Source of the DNA: Plastoroseomonas arctica
Lineage (GTDB): Bacteria > Pseudomonadota > Alphaproteobacteria > Acetobacterales > Acetobacteraceae
Direction of reading: 5' to 3'
DNA: 64,000 nucleotides
Assembly (NCBI RefSeq): GCF_018128965.1
Contig: NZ_JAAEDH010000024.1
Coordinates: 1 to 64,000, forward strand
The position numbers were made by a program, and so were the translations under genes. Of this stretch, positions 37,562-45,788 are shown one piece after another (position 1 is the first letter of the stretch; the number at the start of each line of letters is the position of its first letter). Below the pieces are notes generated by a model. The model saw nothing but the letters and a program-made list of their open reading frames with translations. It was not told where the DNA came from and ran no database searches.

Positions 37562-38925
37562 GCCAAGCCGATCAGGGCTGGGGACATCCCGGCGGGAATC
37601 GCATCGCCTGCGCCGATGCCCATGCGCGCCATCCACGCGGCGAATTCCGGCGCCGGCGCCTTGCCGAGCAGCGCGCGCGCCTGCAACCCGTCATGAAAGG
37701 AGGTGCTTTGGTAGGCGAGCATCACGTCATCCGCCCCCGGCACGCCCATGATGTAGGTCACGCCCGCGACGCCGAGCAGGGTGAGCAGCGCATCCATGTC
37801 GTCCTGGTCGGCCTCGGCGTGGTTCGTGTAGCAGATGTCCACCCCCATCGGCAGGCCGAGCAGCTTGCCGCAGAAATGGTCCTCGATGCCGGCGCGGATG
37901 ATCTGCTTGCCGTCGAACAGGTATTCCGGGCCAATGAAGCCGACGACGGAATTGACCAGCAGCGGGGCGTAGGCGCGGGCGACGCCATAGGCGCGCGCCT
38001 CCAGCGTCTGCTGGTCCACGCCGTGATGAGCCTCGGCACTCAGCGCGCTGCCCTGGCCGGTTTCGAAATACATGACGTCGTGTCCGACTGTGCCGCGATT
38101 CAGCGACAACGCCGCATCCCGCGCTTCGCGAAGCAGTGCGAGTGTGACGCCGAAACCACGATTGGTTCCCTCCGTTCCGCCGATCGACTGAAACACCAGG
38201 TCCACCGGCGCGCCGCGCTCCATCGCGCGCAGCGTGGTGGTGACGTGGCTGAGCACGCAGCTCTGGGTGGGGATGGCGAAGCGCTCGCGCACCATGTCGA
38301 GCATCTCGAGCACGCGCATCACGCCCTCGACATTGTCGGTCGCGGGGTTCACGCCGATCACCGCGTCGCCCGCGCCCAGCAGCAGGCCATCGAGCAGCGA
38401 TGCCGCGATGCCGCGCGGGTCATCGGTGGGGTGGTTGGGTTGCAGGCGGATCGACAGCGTGCCCGGCAGCCCGATGGTGTTGCGGAAGCGCGTCACCACC
38501 CGGCATTTTTGTGCCACCGCCACCATGTCCGCGATGCGCATGATCTTGGAGACAGCGGCCACCATCTCTGGCGTCAGCCCCGGCGCCAGCTTCGTCAGCG
38601 TGGCACTGTCCGCGCCCTCGCCAAGCAGCCAGTCGCGAAAGCCGCCGACCGTCAGGTGCGAGACCTGCGCGAAGGCCGACGCGTCGTGGGAATCCAGGAT
38701 CAGCCGCGTGACGTCATCGGCCTCATAGGGCACCAGCGCTTCGTTGAGGAACACGCGCAACGGCAAATCCGCCAGCGCGCGCTGCGCCGCCACCCGCTCG
38801 GCAGCACTGCCCGCCGCCACACCCGCCAGCGCATCGCCCGAGCGCGCCGGCGTGGCGCGCGCCATCAGCGTCGCCAAATCCCCGAACACATACCGCGTGC
38901 CGCCAATGCCATGCGCCCAGGCCAT
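37558..38925 (-). CDS. eutB: Ethanolamine ammonia-lyase large subunit
   Basis: This 455-residue catalytic subunit is the usual EutB length. It has YVFGDLATLMARATP at the N-terminus, CRVVTRFRNTIGLPGTLS, the substrate region RLQPNHPTDDPRG, FQSIGGTEGTNRGFGV, YFETGQGSALSAEAHHGVDQ, and DICYTNHAEADQDDMDALL near the C-terminus. ATG 38925 is preceded by a G-rich ribosome site. It heads a three-gene minus-strand unit eutB-eutC-arfB, divergent from the ThDP enzyme genes 92 bases away. Ethanolamine probably serves as nitrogen or carbon source, with cobalamin required. Confidence 0.96.
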   Translation of the reverse strand: MAWAHGIGGTRYVFGDLATLMARATPARSGDALAGVAAGSAAERVAAQRALADLPLRVFLNEALVPYEADDVTRLILDSHDASAFAQVSHLTVGGFRDWLLGEGADSATLTKLAPGLTPEMVAAVSKIMRIADMVAVAQKCRVVTRFRNTIGLPGTLSIRLQPNHPTDDPRGIAASLLDGLLLGAGDAVIGVNPATDNVEGVMRVLEMLDMVRERFAIPTQSCVLSHVTTTLRAMERGAPVDLVFQSIGGTEGTNRGFGVTLALLREARDAALSLNRGTVGHDVMYFETGQGSALSAEAHHGVDQQTLEARAYGVARAYAPLLVNSVVGFIGPEYLFDGKQIIRAGIEDHFCGKLLGLPMGVDICYTNHAEADQDDMDALLTLLGVAGVTYIMGVPGADDVMLAYQSTSFHDGLQARALLGKAPAPEFAAWMARMGIGAGDAIPAGMSPALIGLA

Positions 38926-39017
38926 GCCGCCCCCTTTGCGCGCGCAGAATGCCCGACACCTCCGCGTCTTGCCAGCGCGCCGCACCCGGCCGATGCTCGC
39001 GCCCGAGCGAGGAAACC

Positions 39018-39569
39018 ATGCAGCAAGACACAATCGAACAACGCCCCGACGCCGCGGCCGACTGGCCCGACCAGATCTATGACCTGCTGAAACTCCACAA
39101 CATCCGCCAGGTCGCGCTGGTGCCCGATGCCGGCCATTCGCGCCTCATCAAGCGCTGCATCGCCGACAACACAATGAAGGTCGTCACACTCACCACCGAG
39201 GAGGAAGGTGTCGCCATGATGGCCGGCGCCTGGCTCGGTGGCGATCGCTCCGTGCTGCTCATGCAATCTTCCGGCGTGGGCAACTGCATCAACATGCTCA
39301 CACTCTCATCCATCCACCGCACGCCGATGCCGATGATCGTGACCATGCGGGGTGATTTCGGCGAGTTCAACCCGGCCCAGATCGCCATGGGCAACGCCAC
39401 GCAGGCCGTCCTTGAAGCCATGGGCACGCTGGTCAAGCGCGCCGACACGCCCGAGGACGTCGCCCCCACCGTCGACGCCACGCTGCGCATGGCCTTCAAC
39501 ACCTTCCGCCCGACCGCGACCCTGCTCGGCCAGCGCCTGCTCGGCGCGAAAACCTTCGGGAAGGACTGA
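39018..39569 (+). CDS. ThDP-dependent 2-oxoacid decarboxylase, alpha (PYR) subunit, sulfopyruvate/phosphonopyruvate type
   Basis: This 183-residue protein is the pyrimidine-binding half of a split ThDP decarboxylase. The conserved Glu lies in VVTLTTEEEGVAMMAGAWLGGDRSVLLMQSSGVGN, as in ComD and the N-terminal part of phosphonopyruvate decarboxylases. The PP half is the next gene, 6 bases on. The start ATG 39018 follows GAGGAAACC. Sulfopyruvate decarboxylase converts sulfopyruvate to sulfoacetaldehyde; phosphonopyruvate decarboxylase makes phosphonoacetaldehyde. Which keto acid is used here is inferred only from context. Confidence 0.75.
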   Translation: MQQDTIEQRPDAAADWPDQIYDLLKLHNIRQVALVPDAGHSRLIKRCIADNTMKVVTLTTEEEGVAMMAGAWLGGDRSVLLMQSSGVGNCINMLTLSSIHRTPMPMIVTMRGDFGEFNPAQIAMGNATQAVLEAMGTLVKRADTPEDVAPTVDATLRMAFNTFRPTATLLGQRLLGAKTFGKD

Positions 39570-39575
39570 GCCGCC

Positions 39576-40175
39576 ATGCTGACCAAATCCGGAAAACTCG
39601 ACCGACGCGCGCTGTGCACCGCCGTCCTCTCTGACCGCGGCGACATGCTCGTCATCGCCGGCCTCGGCGCCCCCGCCTGGGACATCACGGCCGTGGGCGA
39701 CTGCGCCGAAAACCTTCCCCTCTGGGGCGGCATGGGCGGCGCCGCCATGATGGGCCTCGGCCTGGCACTCGCGCAGCCCAGCCGCACCGTCCTCGTCATC
39801 ACCGGCGACGGCGAAATGCTCATGGGCCTCGGCGCACTCGCCACCATCGCCGTCTCCCGCACGCCCAACCTGTCCATCCTCGTCCAGGACAACGAACACT
39901 ACGGCGAAACCGGCATGCAGGAGACCGCCACCAAGCACGGCGTCGACCTGGTCGGCATGGCACGCGCCGCAGGCTTTCCCCACACCATGCTCGTCACCAC
40001 GCCCGACGAAATCCCCGCGCTGCGCGCGGCTATCCACGCCAAGAACGGCCCTCTCTTCGCCGTGGCCAAGATCGACGCCGGCACCCTGCCCCTCGTCCTG
40101 CCGCCCCGCGAAGGCGCCTACCTCCAAGCGCGGATGCGCGAGGCCGTGCTGGGCAAGGCGGCACACACGGCGTGA
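39576..40175 (+). CDS. ThDP-dependent 2-oxoacid decarboxylase, beta (PP) subunit
   Basis: This 199-residue diphosphate-binding subunit has the ThDP-Mg motif from GDGEMLMGLGALATIAV to LSILVQDNEHYGETG (the GDG...N pattern) and the preceding LPLWGGMGGAAMMGLGLALA. It pairs with the gene 6 bases upstream, matching ComE-type sulfopyruvate decarboxylase beta subunits in size. A long palindromic element begins just downstream, before a Bug receptor and a D-2-hydroxyacid dehydrogenase. Confidence 0.78.
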   Translation: MLTKSGKLDRRALCTAVLSDRGDMLVIAGLGAPAWDITAVGDCAENLPLWGGMGGAAMMGLGLALAQPSRTVLVITGDGEMLMGLGALATIAVSRTPNLSILVQDNEHYGETGMQETATKHGVDLVGMARAAGFPHTMLVTTPDEIPALRAAIHAKNGPLFAVAKIDAGTLPLVLPPREGAYLQARMREAVLGKAAHTA

Positions 40176-40182
40176 AGGCGAG

Positions 40183-40472
40183 GCAAGGAAGGCCAGGGGC
40201 GCTGCCCCTGGACCCCGCGAGGATCGTGTCGATCCTCGACCTCCCTTTGTTGGTTCTTGGATTGGGAAGGGTGTGACCATGGCTGATGGAGCGCCGGGTT
40301 CGGGAGGGGGGCGCAGCGCGCTTTCGGCATCAAGGGTGCTCCCATGATGCGCCCCCCTCCCGAACCCGGCATCAACCGCGAAGGCGCAAACCCCTTCCCC
40401 ACCCAGAGCCAACAAATGGAGGGGTCCGGGGATCGACACGATCCCCGGCGGGGTCTGGGGCAGCGCCCCAGC
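40183..40472. repeat. Long structured palindromic element, copy A
   Basis: This imperfect palindrome of about 290 bases has, in order: hairpin CCAGGGGC-GCT-GCCCCTGG (40193-40211), hairpin CGAGGATCG-TGT-CGATCCTCG (40218-40238), a TTGGTTCTTGG arm, and a perfect 22 bp inverted repeat (40293-40314 with 40349-40370). The mirror side has hairpins CCGGGGATCG-ACA-CGATCCCCGG and CTGGGGC-AGC-GCCCCAG. Copies B (52549) and C (59861) share the backbone but have different, still paired stems. The right half overlaps the 5' end of the downstream Bug gene. Confidence 0.85.
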
Positions 40473-41459
40473 CTTTCTCGCCGCGCGCTCATGGCGCTGT
40501 TCGCCGCGTCGCCGACCACCGCCCTCGCGCAGCCCTCCTGCCGGGTGTGTCGCGAGGGCGACTGGGTGGCGCAGCGGCCGATCCGGTTGGTCGTGCCGTA
40601 TGCGCCGGGGGGCAGCACGGATGTGACGGCGCGGCTGTTGGCCGAGGCGATCGGGGTGCGGCTGGGGCAGCCGATCGTGATCGAGAATCGCGCGGGTGCG
40701 GGCGGGAATATCGGGGCGGAGGTTGTGGCGCGGTCGGCGCCGGATGGGCATGCTTTGGTGTTCACGACGAGTTCGACGCATGGCGCGAACCCGGCGCTGT
40801 ATCGGCGGATGCCGTTCGATGCGATGCGGGATTTCGCCCCCGTATCGCAGGTGGCGTTCGTGCCGAATATCTTTGTGGTGCACCCCGGGGTGCCGGCGAA
40901 CACGCTGGCGGAGTTCATCGCCTTGGCGCGAGCGCGGCCGGGAGCGCTGAATTATGGGACGTCTGGGCCGGGGACGTCGCAGCACCTGGCGGCGGCGTTG
41001 TTCGCGGCGCGAGCGGGGATCGTGATGCAGCATGTGCCGTATCGGGGTGGGGCGCCGGCGGTAACGGATTTGCTCGGCGGCAAGTTCGAGATCATGGCGT
41101 CGCCGCTGGTCGAGGTGATCGAGCATATCCGCGCGGGGCGGTTGCGGCCGCTGGCGGTGACGACGGCGCGGCGCGCGGCGCTGGTTCCGGACGTGCCGAC
41201 GGTGGCGGAGACGCTGCCGGGCTATGAGGTGGCGCTGTGGAATGGCGTGCTGGCGCCGGCGGGCACGCCGGTCGATGCAGTGCGGCGGATTGCACAGGAG
41301 ATCCAGGCCGCACTGCGCACGCCGGAGCTGCGCGAGCGCCTGGCGCAGCAAGGCAGCGAGCCGGTCGGCAGCGGGCCCGAGGAATTCGCCAGTTTCATCG
41401 CCGCCGAGCTGCCCAAATGGGCCGAGCTCGTGCGCATTTCCGGCGCCAGCGCCGATTAG
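40416..41459 (+). CDS. Bug/TctC-family periplasmic substrate-binding protein
   Basis: The receptor core is clear: PIRLVVPYAPGGSTDVTARLLAEA, QPIVIENRAGAGGNIGAEVVA, and LVPDVPTVAETLPGYEVALWNG. The signal peptide is LSRRALMALFAASPTTALAQ. The start is uncertain. ATG 40491 would remove the Arg pair, and the frame only reaches other ATGs (40416, 40344) inside palindromic element A, so the element seems to supply the start. ATG 40416 is used here (347 residues). The hydroxyacid dehydrogenase gene follows 11 bases later, suggesting its ligand is the acid degraded by this cluster. No TctAB genes are adjacent. Confidence 0.82.
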   Translation: MEGSGDRHDPRRGLGQRPSLSRRALMALFAASPTTALAQPSCRVCREGDWVAQRPIRLVVPYAPGGSTDVTARLLAEAIGVRLGQPIVIENRAGAGGNIGAEVVARSAPDGHALVFTTSSTHGANPALYRRMPFDAMRDFAPVSQVAFVPNIFVVHPGVPANTLAEFIALARARPGALNYGTSGPGTSQHLAAALFAARAGIVMQHVPYRGGAPAVTDLLGGKFEIMASPLVEVIEHIRAGRLRPLAVTTARRAALVPDVPTVAETLPGYEVALWNGVLAPAGTPVDAVRRIAQEIQAALRTPELRERLAQQGSEPVGSGPEEFASFIAAELPKWAELVRISGASAD

Positions 41460-41470
41460 GGGTTTTGACC

Positions 41471-42445
41471 ATGCCGCATGTGTTGTGCCTCCGCGCCATC
41501 CATCCCGAAGCCATCCAGGCGATGCGCGATGGTGGCTGCACCGTGGAGATCCTCGAAGACCCGACGCCGGCTTCCATGGCCGAGGCGCTGCCGCGTGCGG
41601 AGGCGATCACCGTGCGGCTCACGCCCATCACGCGCGAGGTGATCGGGCGGGCGGGGAAATTGCAGATCGTGGCGCGCCATGGCGTGGGGTATGACGCCGT
41701 CGATGTGCCGGCGCTGACCGAGCGCGGCATTCCGCTCACCATCACGCCCGAGGCCAATGCGGTGAGCGTGGCCGAGCACGCGATGATGCTGATGCTCTCG
41801 ATCGCGCGGCGGGTGACCGGGTATGACGCGAACATGCGCAAGCCGATCTGGGGCACCACGCCGGCGCTGCCGACCATCGATCTTGCGGGGCGCACCCTGC
41901 TGATCGTGGGGTTCGGGCGCATCGGCAGCCGGGTCGCGAAGCGTGCGGCCGCCTTCGACATGCGCATCCTGGTGAGCGACCCCAAGGTGCCGCGCAACAC
42001 CATCCGCGGCCTGGGCTATGAGCCGGTGAAGGACATGGGCGAGGCGCTGGCGGCGGCGGACATCGTGACGCTGCATTGCCCCTCCAACGCCGAGACGCGG
42101 GACATGGTGAATGCGGAATTCCTCGCGAAGATGAAGCCTGGCGCATCCCTGGTGAACACCGCGCGCGGGACGCTGGTGGTGGAGGATGCGCTGGTCGCGG
42201 CGCTGAAATCCGGCCACATCGCGGCGGCAGGTCTCGACGTGTTCTATGAGGAGCCGGTGACCACGCAGCTCGCGCTCATGGGGCTGCCCAATGTGATCCT
42301 CACGCCGCATGCGGCGGCGGGCACCAAGGAATCCATGCGCCGGATGGCGCTGAGCTGCGCGGAGAGTATTCTGGCCCGCTTCTTCGGCACGCTCGATGCC
42401 GACAGCGTGGTGAACCCCGAGACCCTGCCGCGGAGCAACGCATGA
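41471..42445 (+). CDS. D-isomer-specific 2-hydroxyacid dehydrogenase
   Basis: This 324-residue NAD-dependent enzyme resembles D-3-phosphoglycerate dehydrogenase without regulatory domains. The NAD loop is LLIVGFGRIGSRVAKRAAAFDMRILVSDP. The catalytic Arg is in LVNTARGTLVVEDAL, the Glu in GLDVFYEEP and the His in VILTPHAAAGT. It would interconvert a 2-hydroxy acid and its keto acid. Beside a ComDE-like decarboxylase, an SlcC-like (S)-sulfolactate dehydrogenase role is possible but not proven. Its stop overlaps the MmgE/PrpD start (ATGA). Confidence 0.88.
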   Translation: MPHVLCLRAIHPEAIQAMRDGGCTVEILEDPTPASMAEALPRAEAITVRLTPITREVIGRAGKLQIVARHGVGYDAVDVPALTERGIPLTITPEANAVSVAEHAMMLMLSIARRVTGYDANMRKPIWGTTPALPTIDLAGRTLLIVGFGRIGSRVAKRAAAFDMRILVSDPKVPRNTIRGLGYEPVKDMGEALAAADIVTLHCPSNAETRDMVNAEFLAKMKPGASLVNTARGTLVVEDALVAALKSGHIAAAGLDVFYEEPVTTQLALMGLPNVILTPHAAAGTKESMRRMALSCAESILARFFGTLDADSVVNPETLPRSNA

Positions 42446-43812
42446 ACCCGCTTCTGATCCTCGCGGAACACGCCGCCAGCTGGCGCGATGGCCCGCTCTC
42501 GCCCGAGGTCGAGCATCACGCGCGCCGCGCGCTGGTGGATTGGTTCGCCAACACACTCTCCGGCGCCTCGCGCGCGCCGGCCACGCTGATGTCCGAAGCA
42601 CTCGCCGATGAGACGCGCGGCGGCGGCGGCGCCTTCTGCTATGTCAGCGGCAAGCGGGTGCCGGTGCGTCACGCCGCACTCATCAACGGCACGGCCAGCC
42701 ACACCGTCGAATTCGACGACATCTACCGCTACGCCGTCTATCACCCGGGATGCCCGACCATCGCGGCGGCCCTGGCCATGGCGCAGTCGCGTGGCGCGGA
42801 GATGCCGCAGCTGCTGCGCGCGATGGCGGGCGGGTATGAGGTCGGCTGCCGCATCGGTGTGGCCGTGCAGCCCAGCCATTACCGCTTCTGGCACACCACC
42901 GGCACGATCGGGAATTTCGGCGCCGCCGCGGCGGTCTCCATCCTCCTGAGATCGGATGCCGAGCACACGGCGCACGCTATTGCCACGGCTGCGACCATGG
43001 CGAGCGGCCTGCAGCAGGCCTTCCGCGGCGAGGGGATGAGCAAGCCGCTGCACCCCGGCCACGCGGCCGAAGCCGGCGCGATGGCCGCGATGATCGCCGC
43101 GCGCGGTGTCACCGGCGCCCTTGATGTTCTGCACGGCCCGGCGGGCTTCGCCGCGGCCACCAGCGAGGATACCGGCAAGTGGGAGAAGGCGCTGGCCGGC
43201 ATCGGGAAGCCCTTCGCGATCACCGACATGACGTTCAAGAATCACGGCTGCTGCGGGCATATCTTCGCGGCGTTGGATGCGGTGCGCGACCTCCAGCGCG
43301 AACACGGCTTTAATGCCGATGCCGTGCGCGCCATCGCCGTCGCCGGCTATCGCGCGACCAAGGACGTCTGCGACCGTCCCAGCGCGCGCACCGAGCAGGA
43401 TTGCCGCTTCTCCACCCAGTTCACCGTTGCCACCATGCTGCTCCATGGCGGCGTCCGCCTGTCCGCCTTCGCGCCGGAGCGCCTGGCCGACCCCGCGATC
43501 CGCGCGCTGATGCCGCGCATCACGGTCGCGATCGACCCCGAATGCGACGCCGCCTTCCCGAACGCACGCAGTGCCAAGGTCGCGATCACGCTCGCCGATG
43601 GCCGCGTGCTGGAGCGCCACCAGAAGACCCGCAAGGGTGATCCCGACGCGCCGCTCTCCGATGACGACCTGTCGGAGAAGTTCCTCGAGCTTACCGTGCC
43701 GGCGGTGGGCGAGATCGCGGCGCGCAAGCTGCTCGAGCAGCTTTGGACTGGCAGCGCGCTGCCCGGCGCGGTGCCGCTGCTGGGCTCGGAGACGCGCGCC
43801 GCGGCCGAGTGA
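42442..43812 (+). CDS. MmgE/PrpD family protein
   Basis: This 456-residue protein belongs to the 2-methylcitrate dehydratase-like superfamily, which also includes cis-aconitate decarboxylases. Features are LVDWFANTLSGASRAP, the conserved INGTASHTVEFDDIYRYAVYHPGCPTIAAAL (in two parts), FWHTTGTIGNFGAAAA, KPLHPGHAAEAGAMAAM and KNHGCCGHIFAALDAV. The His and Asp residues of the active site appear present. Its coupling to the hydroxyacid dehydrogenase suggests dehydration of a hydroxy acid in the same pathway. The substrate is not known. Confidence 0.88.
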   Translation: MNPLLILAEHAASWRDGPLSPEVEHHARRALVDWFANTLSGASRAPATLMSEALADETRGGGGAFCYVSGKRVPVRHAALINGTASHTVEFDDIYRYAVYHPGCPTIAAALAMAQSRGAEMPQLLRAMAGGYEVGCRIGVAVQPSHYRFWHTTGTIGNFGAAAAVSILLRSDAEHTAHAIATAATMASGLQQAFRGEGMSKPLHPGHAAEAGAMAAMIAARGVTGALDVLHGPAGFAAATSEDTGKWEKALAGIGKPFAITDMTFKNHGCCGHIFAALDAVRDLQREHGFNADAVRAIAVAGYRATKDVCDRPSARTEQDCRFSTQFTVATMLLHGGVRLSAFAPERLADPAIRALMPRITVAIDPECDAAFPNARSAKVAITLADGRVLERHQKTRKGDPDAPLSDDDLSEKFLELTVPAVGEIAARKLLEQLWTGSALPGAVPLLGSETRAAAE

Positions 43813-43840
43813 GGGTCGTAGTCTTCCTCTGGTCGCGGGC

Positions 43841-44620
43841 CTAAGCGTTTACGGCGATGCCGCCTTCACCCATCCCACCCGCGCCGCCGCGCAGCGCAAG
43901 GGCGAGGCGCGGATCATCAGTCGCGAAGCCCACGATCCCGAGTGCGAGCATGCGGCGGATTTGTGCCTCGTCATTGGCGCCCCAAGCGTTCACCGCGAGC
44001 CCGGCCTCGGCCAAATGCGCAACCAGCGCGACGTCGAGCGTCTCCGCGCTGAAGCCGATGTCGTGGAAACCATGCACGGCCGCGGTCGCAACCACCCCCT
44101 CGATGCCGATATCGCGCAGCGTGCGACGGTCCACCAGCCAGGACACGCCGTGCAGGCCGCCGGCTGCCAGCGCCTCGGCCATCGCTGGCGCCTGGAAGCC
44201 GATCAGCACGCTGCGGCCGCGCAGCCCAGCACCATCGATCACCGCGAGCGTCTTGGCCACGATCCCGGGATACGGATGCCCCGCGGCGTCGGTCTTGATC
44301 TCGATGCGCAGCCGCGGTCCGCCATCGCGATACAGCGCGGCGAGGTCGGCAAGTGCGGGGATGGTGCCCGCATCGGCGCCCTTGAGCGCGATGGCGCGCA
44401 GCGTCGCCATGCTATGCGCGGCGACCGGGCCTCGCGCCTCGCTCATCCGGTCGAGCGTCGCGTCATGGATGATCACAACCTCGCCATCGGCGGAGAGATG
44501 CACGTCGCATTCGGTCTCGTCGACAGCGAGGTCGCGGGAGCCGATGAAGGCCCTCAGGCTGTTTTCCGCCCAGAGCAGCGCGCCGCCACGATGGCTGATG
44601 ATGTCGGGTCGGTCCTGCAT
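43841..44620 (-). CDS. Glycerophosphodiester phosphodiesterase family protein
   Basis: This 259-residue GDPD-type TIM barrel hydrolyses glycerophosphodiesters to glycerol-3-phosphate and an alcohol. It has the first His in ISHRGGALLWAENSLRAF. The metal-binding Glu and Asp are in VDETECDVHLSADGEVVIIHD, including the second His, and the barrel Glu is in LRIEIKTD. No signal peptide is seen, so it is likely cytoplasmic. It stands alone on the minus strand between the hydroxyacid cluster and the DctP gene. Confidence 0.92.
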   Translation of the reverse strand: MQDRPDIISHRGGALLWAENSLRAFIGSRDLAVDETECDVHLSADGEVVIIHDATLDRMSEARGPVAAHSMATLRAIALKGADAGTIPALADLAALYRDGGPRLRIEIKTDAAGHPYPGIVAKTLAVIDGAGLRGRSVLIGFQAPAMAEALAAGGLHGVSWLVDRRTLRDIGIEGVVATAAVHGFHDIGFSAETLDVALVAHLAEAGLAVNAWGANDEAQIRRMLALGIVGFATDDPRLALALRGGAGGMGEGGIAVNA

Positions 44621-44732
44621 GCGTCGCCCTCTTTACCTGCTCTGTTGAAGGTCGTTTAAAGGATTGCGCGTAAAAGTTGCATTGCCCGGGTCGTTGCGGT
44701 GAATTACTCCCGCCAGGGAAGGGGGGTCCACG

Positions 44733-45788
44733 TTGGTCGATTCGAGATCCTGGTCGCTGCTGTTCCTGGCGCTCGCCCTTTTTGTGGCGCGGCCGGCGTT
44801 GGCGCAGCCTGATCCGATCCGCATCAAGATCGTGGGCGGCCTCGCCGATGTGCGGCAGTTCACCACCTTCGAGGAGCCGTTCTGGCGCGAGCGCATCCCC
44901 GCCGCGACCGGTGGGCGCGTGGTGGCAGAGATCTCCGCCTTCGACCGCAGCGGCATCCGCGGGCAGGAGGTGCTGCAGCTGATGCGCCTCGGCGTCGTGC
45001 CCTATGGCACCGCGCTGCTGGCACTGGCCGCGACCGAGGAGCCGGAGCTCAACGGCGCCGACCTCGTCGCGGTGAGCCCGGACATGCCGGCGCTCCGCCG
45101 CACCGTCGCGGCCTACCGGCCGCACCTGCGCGAGATCCTGGCCGAGCGCTACGGACTGGAGCTGCTGGCGATCTACACCTACTCCGCCCAGGTCCTGTTC
45201 TGCCGCAACCCCTTCACCGGACTGTCCGACCTGCGCGGCCGGCGCATCCGCACCTCCTCCGTGGGCATGTCCGAGGCGGTCGCGGCACTCGGCGCGGTGC
45301 CGGTGGTCACCCCCTTCGCCGAGCTGATGCCGGCGATGCGCAGCGGCCAAGTCGAATGTGCGGTGACTGGCACTCTGTCCGGCAATGGCATCGGGCTGCA
45401 CGAGGTGAGCACGCATGTGCACAGCCTCGCACTCACCTGGGGGCTGTCGATCTTTGCGGTCAACCAGGCGGCCTGGATGGGGATGCCGGAGGATCTGCGC
45501 GGCATCATCGCGCGCGAGATCGGCGTGCTGGAAGCGCGCATCTGGGACGCCGCCGCGGAGGAGACTGGCGATGGCCTCGCCTGCAACAGCGGCGCCACGC
45601 CGTGCCGGATGGGGCGGCGCGGCAGGATGACGCTGGTCCCGGTGAGCCCGGCGGACGAGGCGCTGCGCCGCCGCCTGCTGTCCGAGACGGTGCTGCCCGG
45701 CTGGGTGCGGCGCTGCGGCGTCGAATGCGTCGATGCCTGGAACCACACCATCGGCCCCGAGCTCGGGCTGATGGCGAGCCCGGAATAG
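44733..45788 (+). CDS. TRAP-type periplasmic receptor (DctP family), sensor-linked
   Basis: This 351-residue protein has a signal peptide (SWSLLFLALALFVARPALAQ). It has a DctP-like fold: FEEPFWRERIPAATGGRVVAE, YSAQVLFCRNPFTGLSDLRGRRIRTSS with the carboxylate-binding Arg, and AMRSGQVECAVTGTLSG. DctP receptors normally feed DctQM transporters, but none is present. The stop is followed at once by the ATG of a hybrid histidine kinase. It more likely acts as the ligand-binding partner of that sensor. Translation seems to begin at TTG 44733 after GGGAAGGGGGG. Confidence 0.85.
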   Translation: MVDSRSWSLLFLALALFVARPALAQPDPIRIKIVGGLADVRQFTTFEEPFWRERIPAATGGRVVAEISAFDRSGIRGQEVLQLMRLGVVPYGTALLALAATEEPELNGADLVAVSPDMPALRRTVAAYRPHLREILAERYGLELLAIYTYSAQVLFCRNPFTGLSDLRGRRIRTSSVGMSEAVAALGAVPVVTPFAELMPAMRSGQVECAVTGTLSGNGIGLHEVSTHVHSLALTWGLSIFAVNQAAWMGMPEDLRGIIAREIGVLEARIWDAAAEETGDGLACNSGATPCRMGRRGRMTLVPVSPADEALRRRLLSETVLPGWVRRCGVECVDAWNHTIGPELGLMASPE

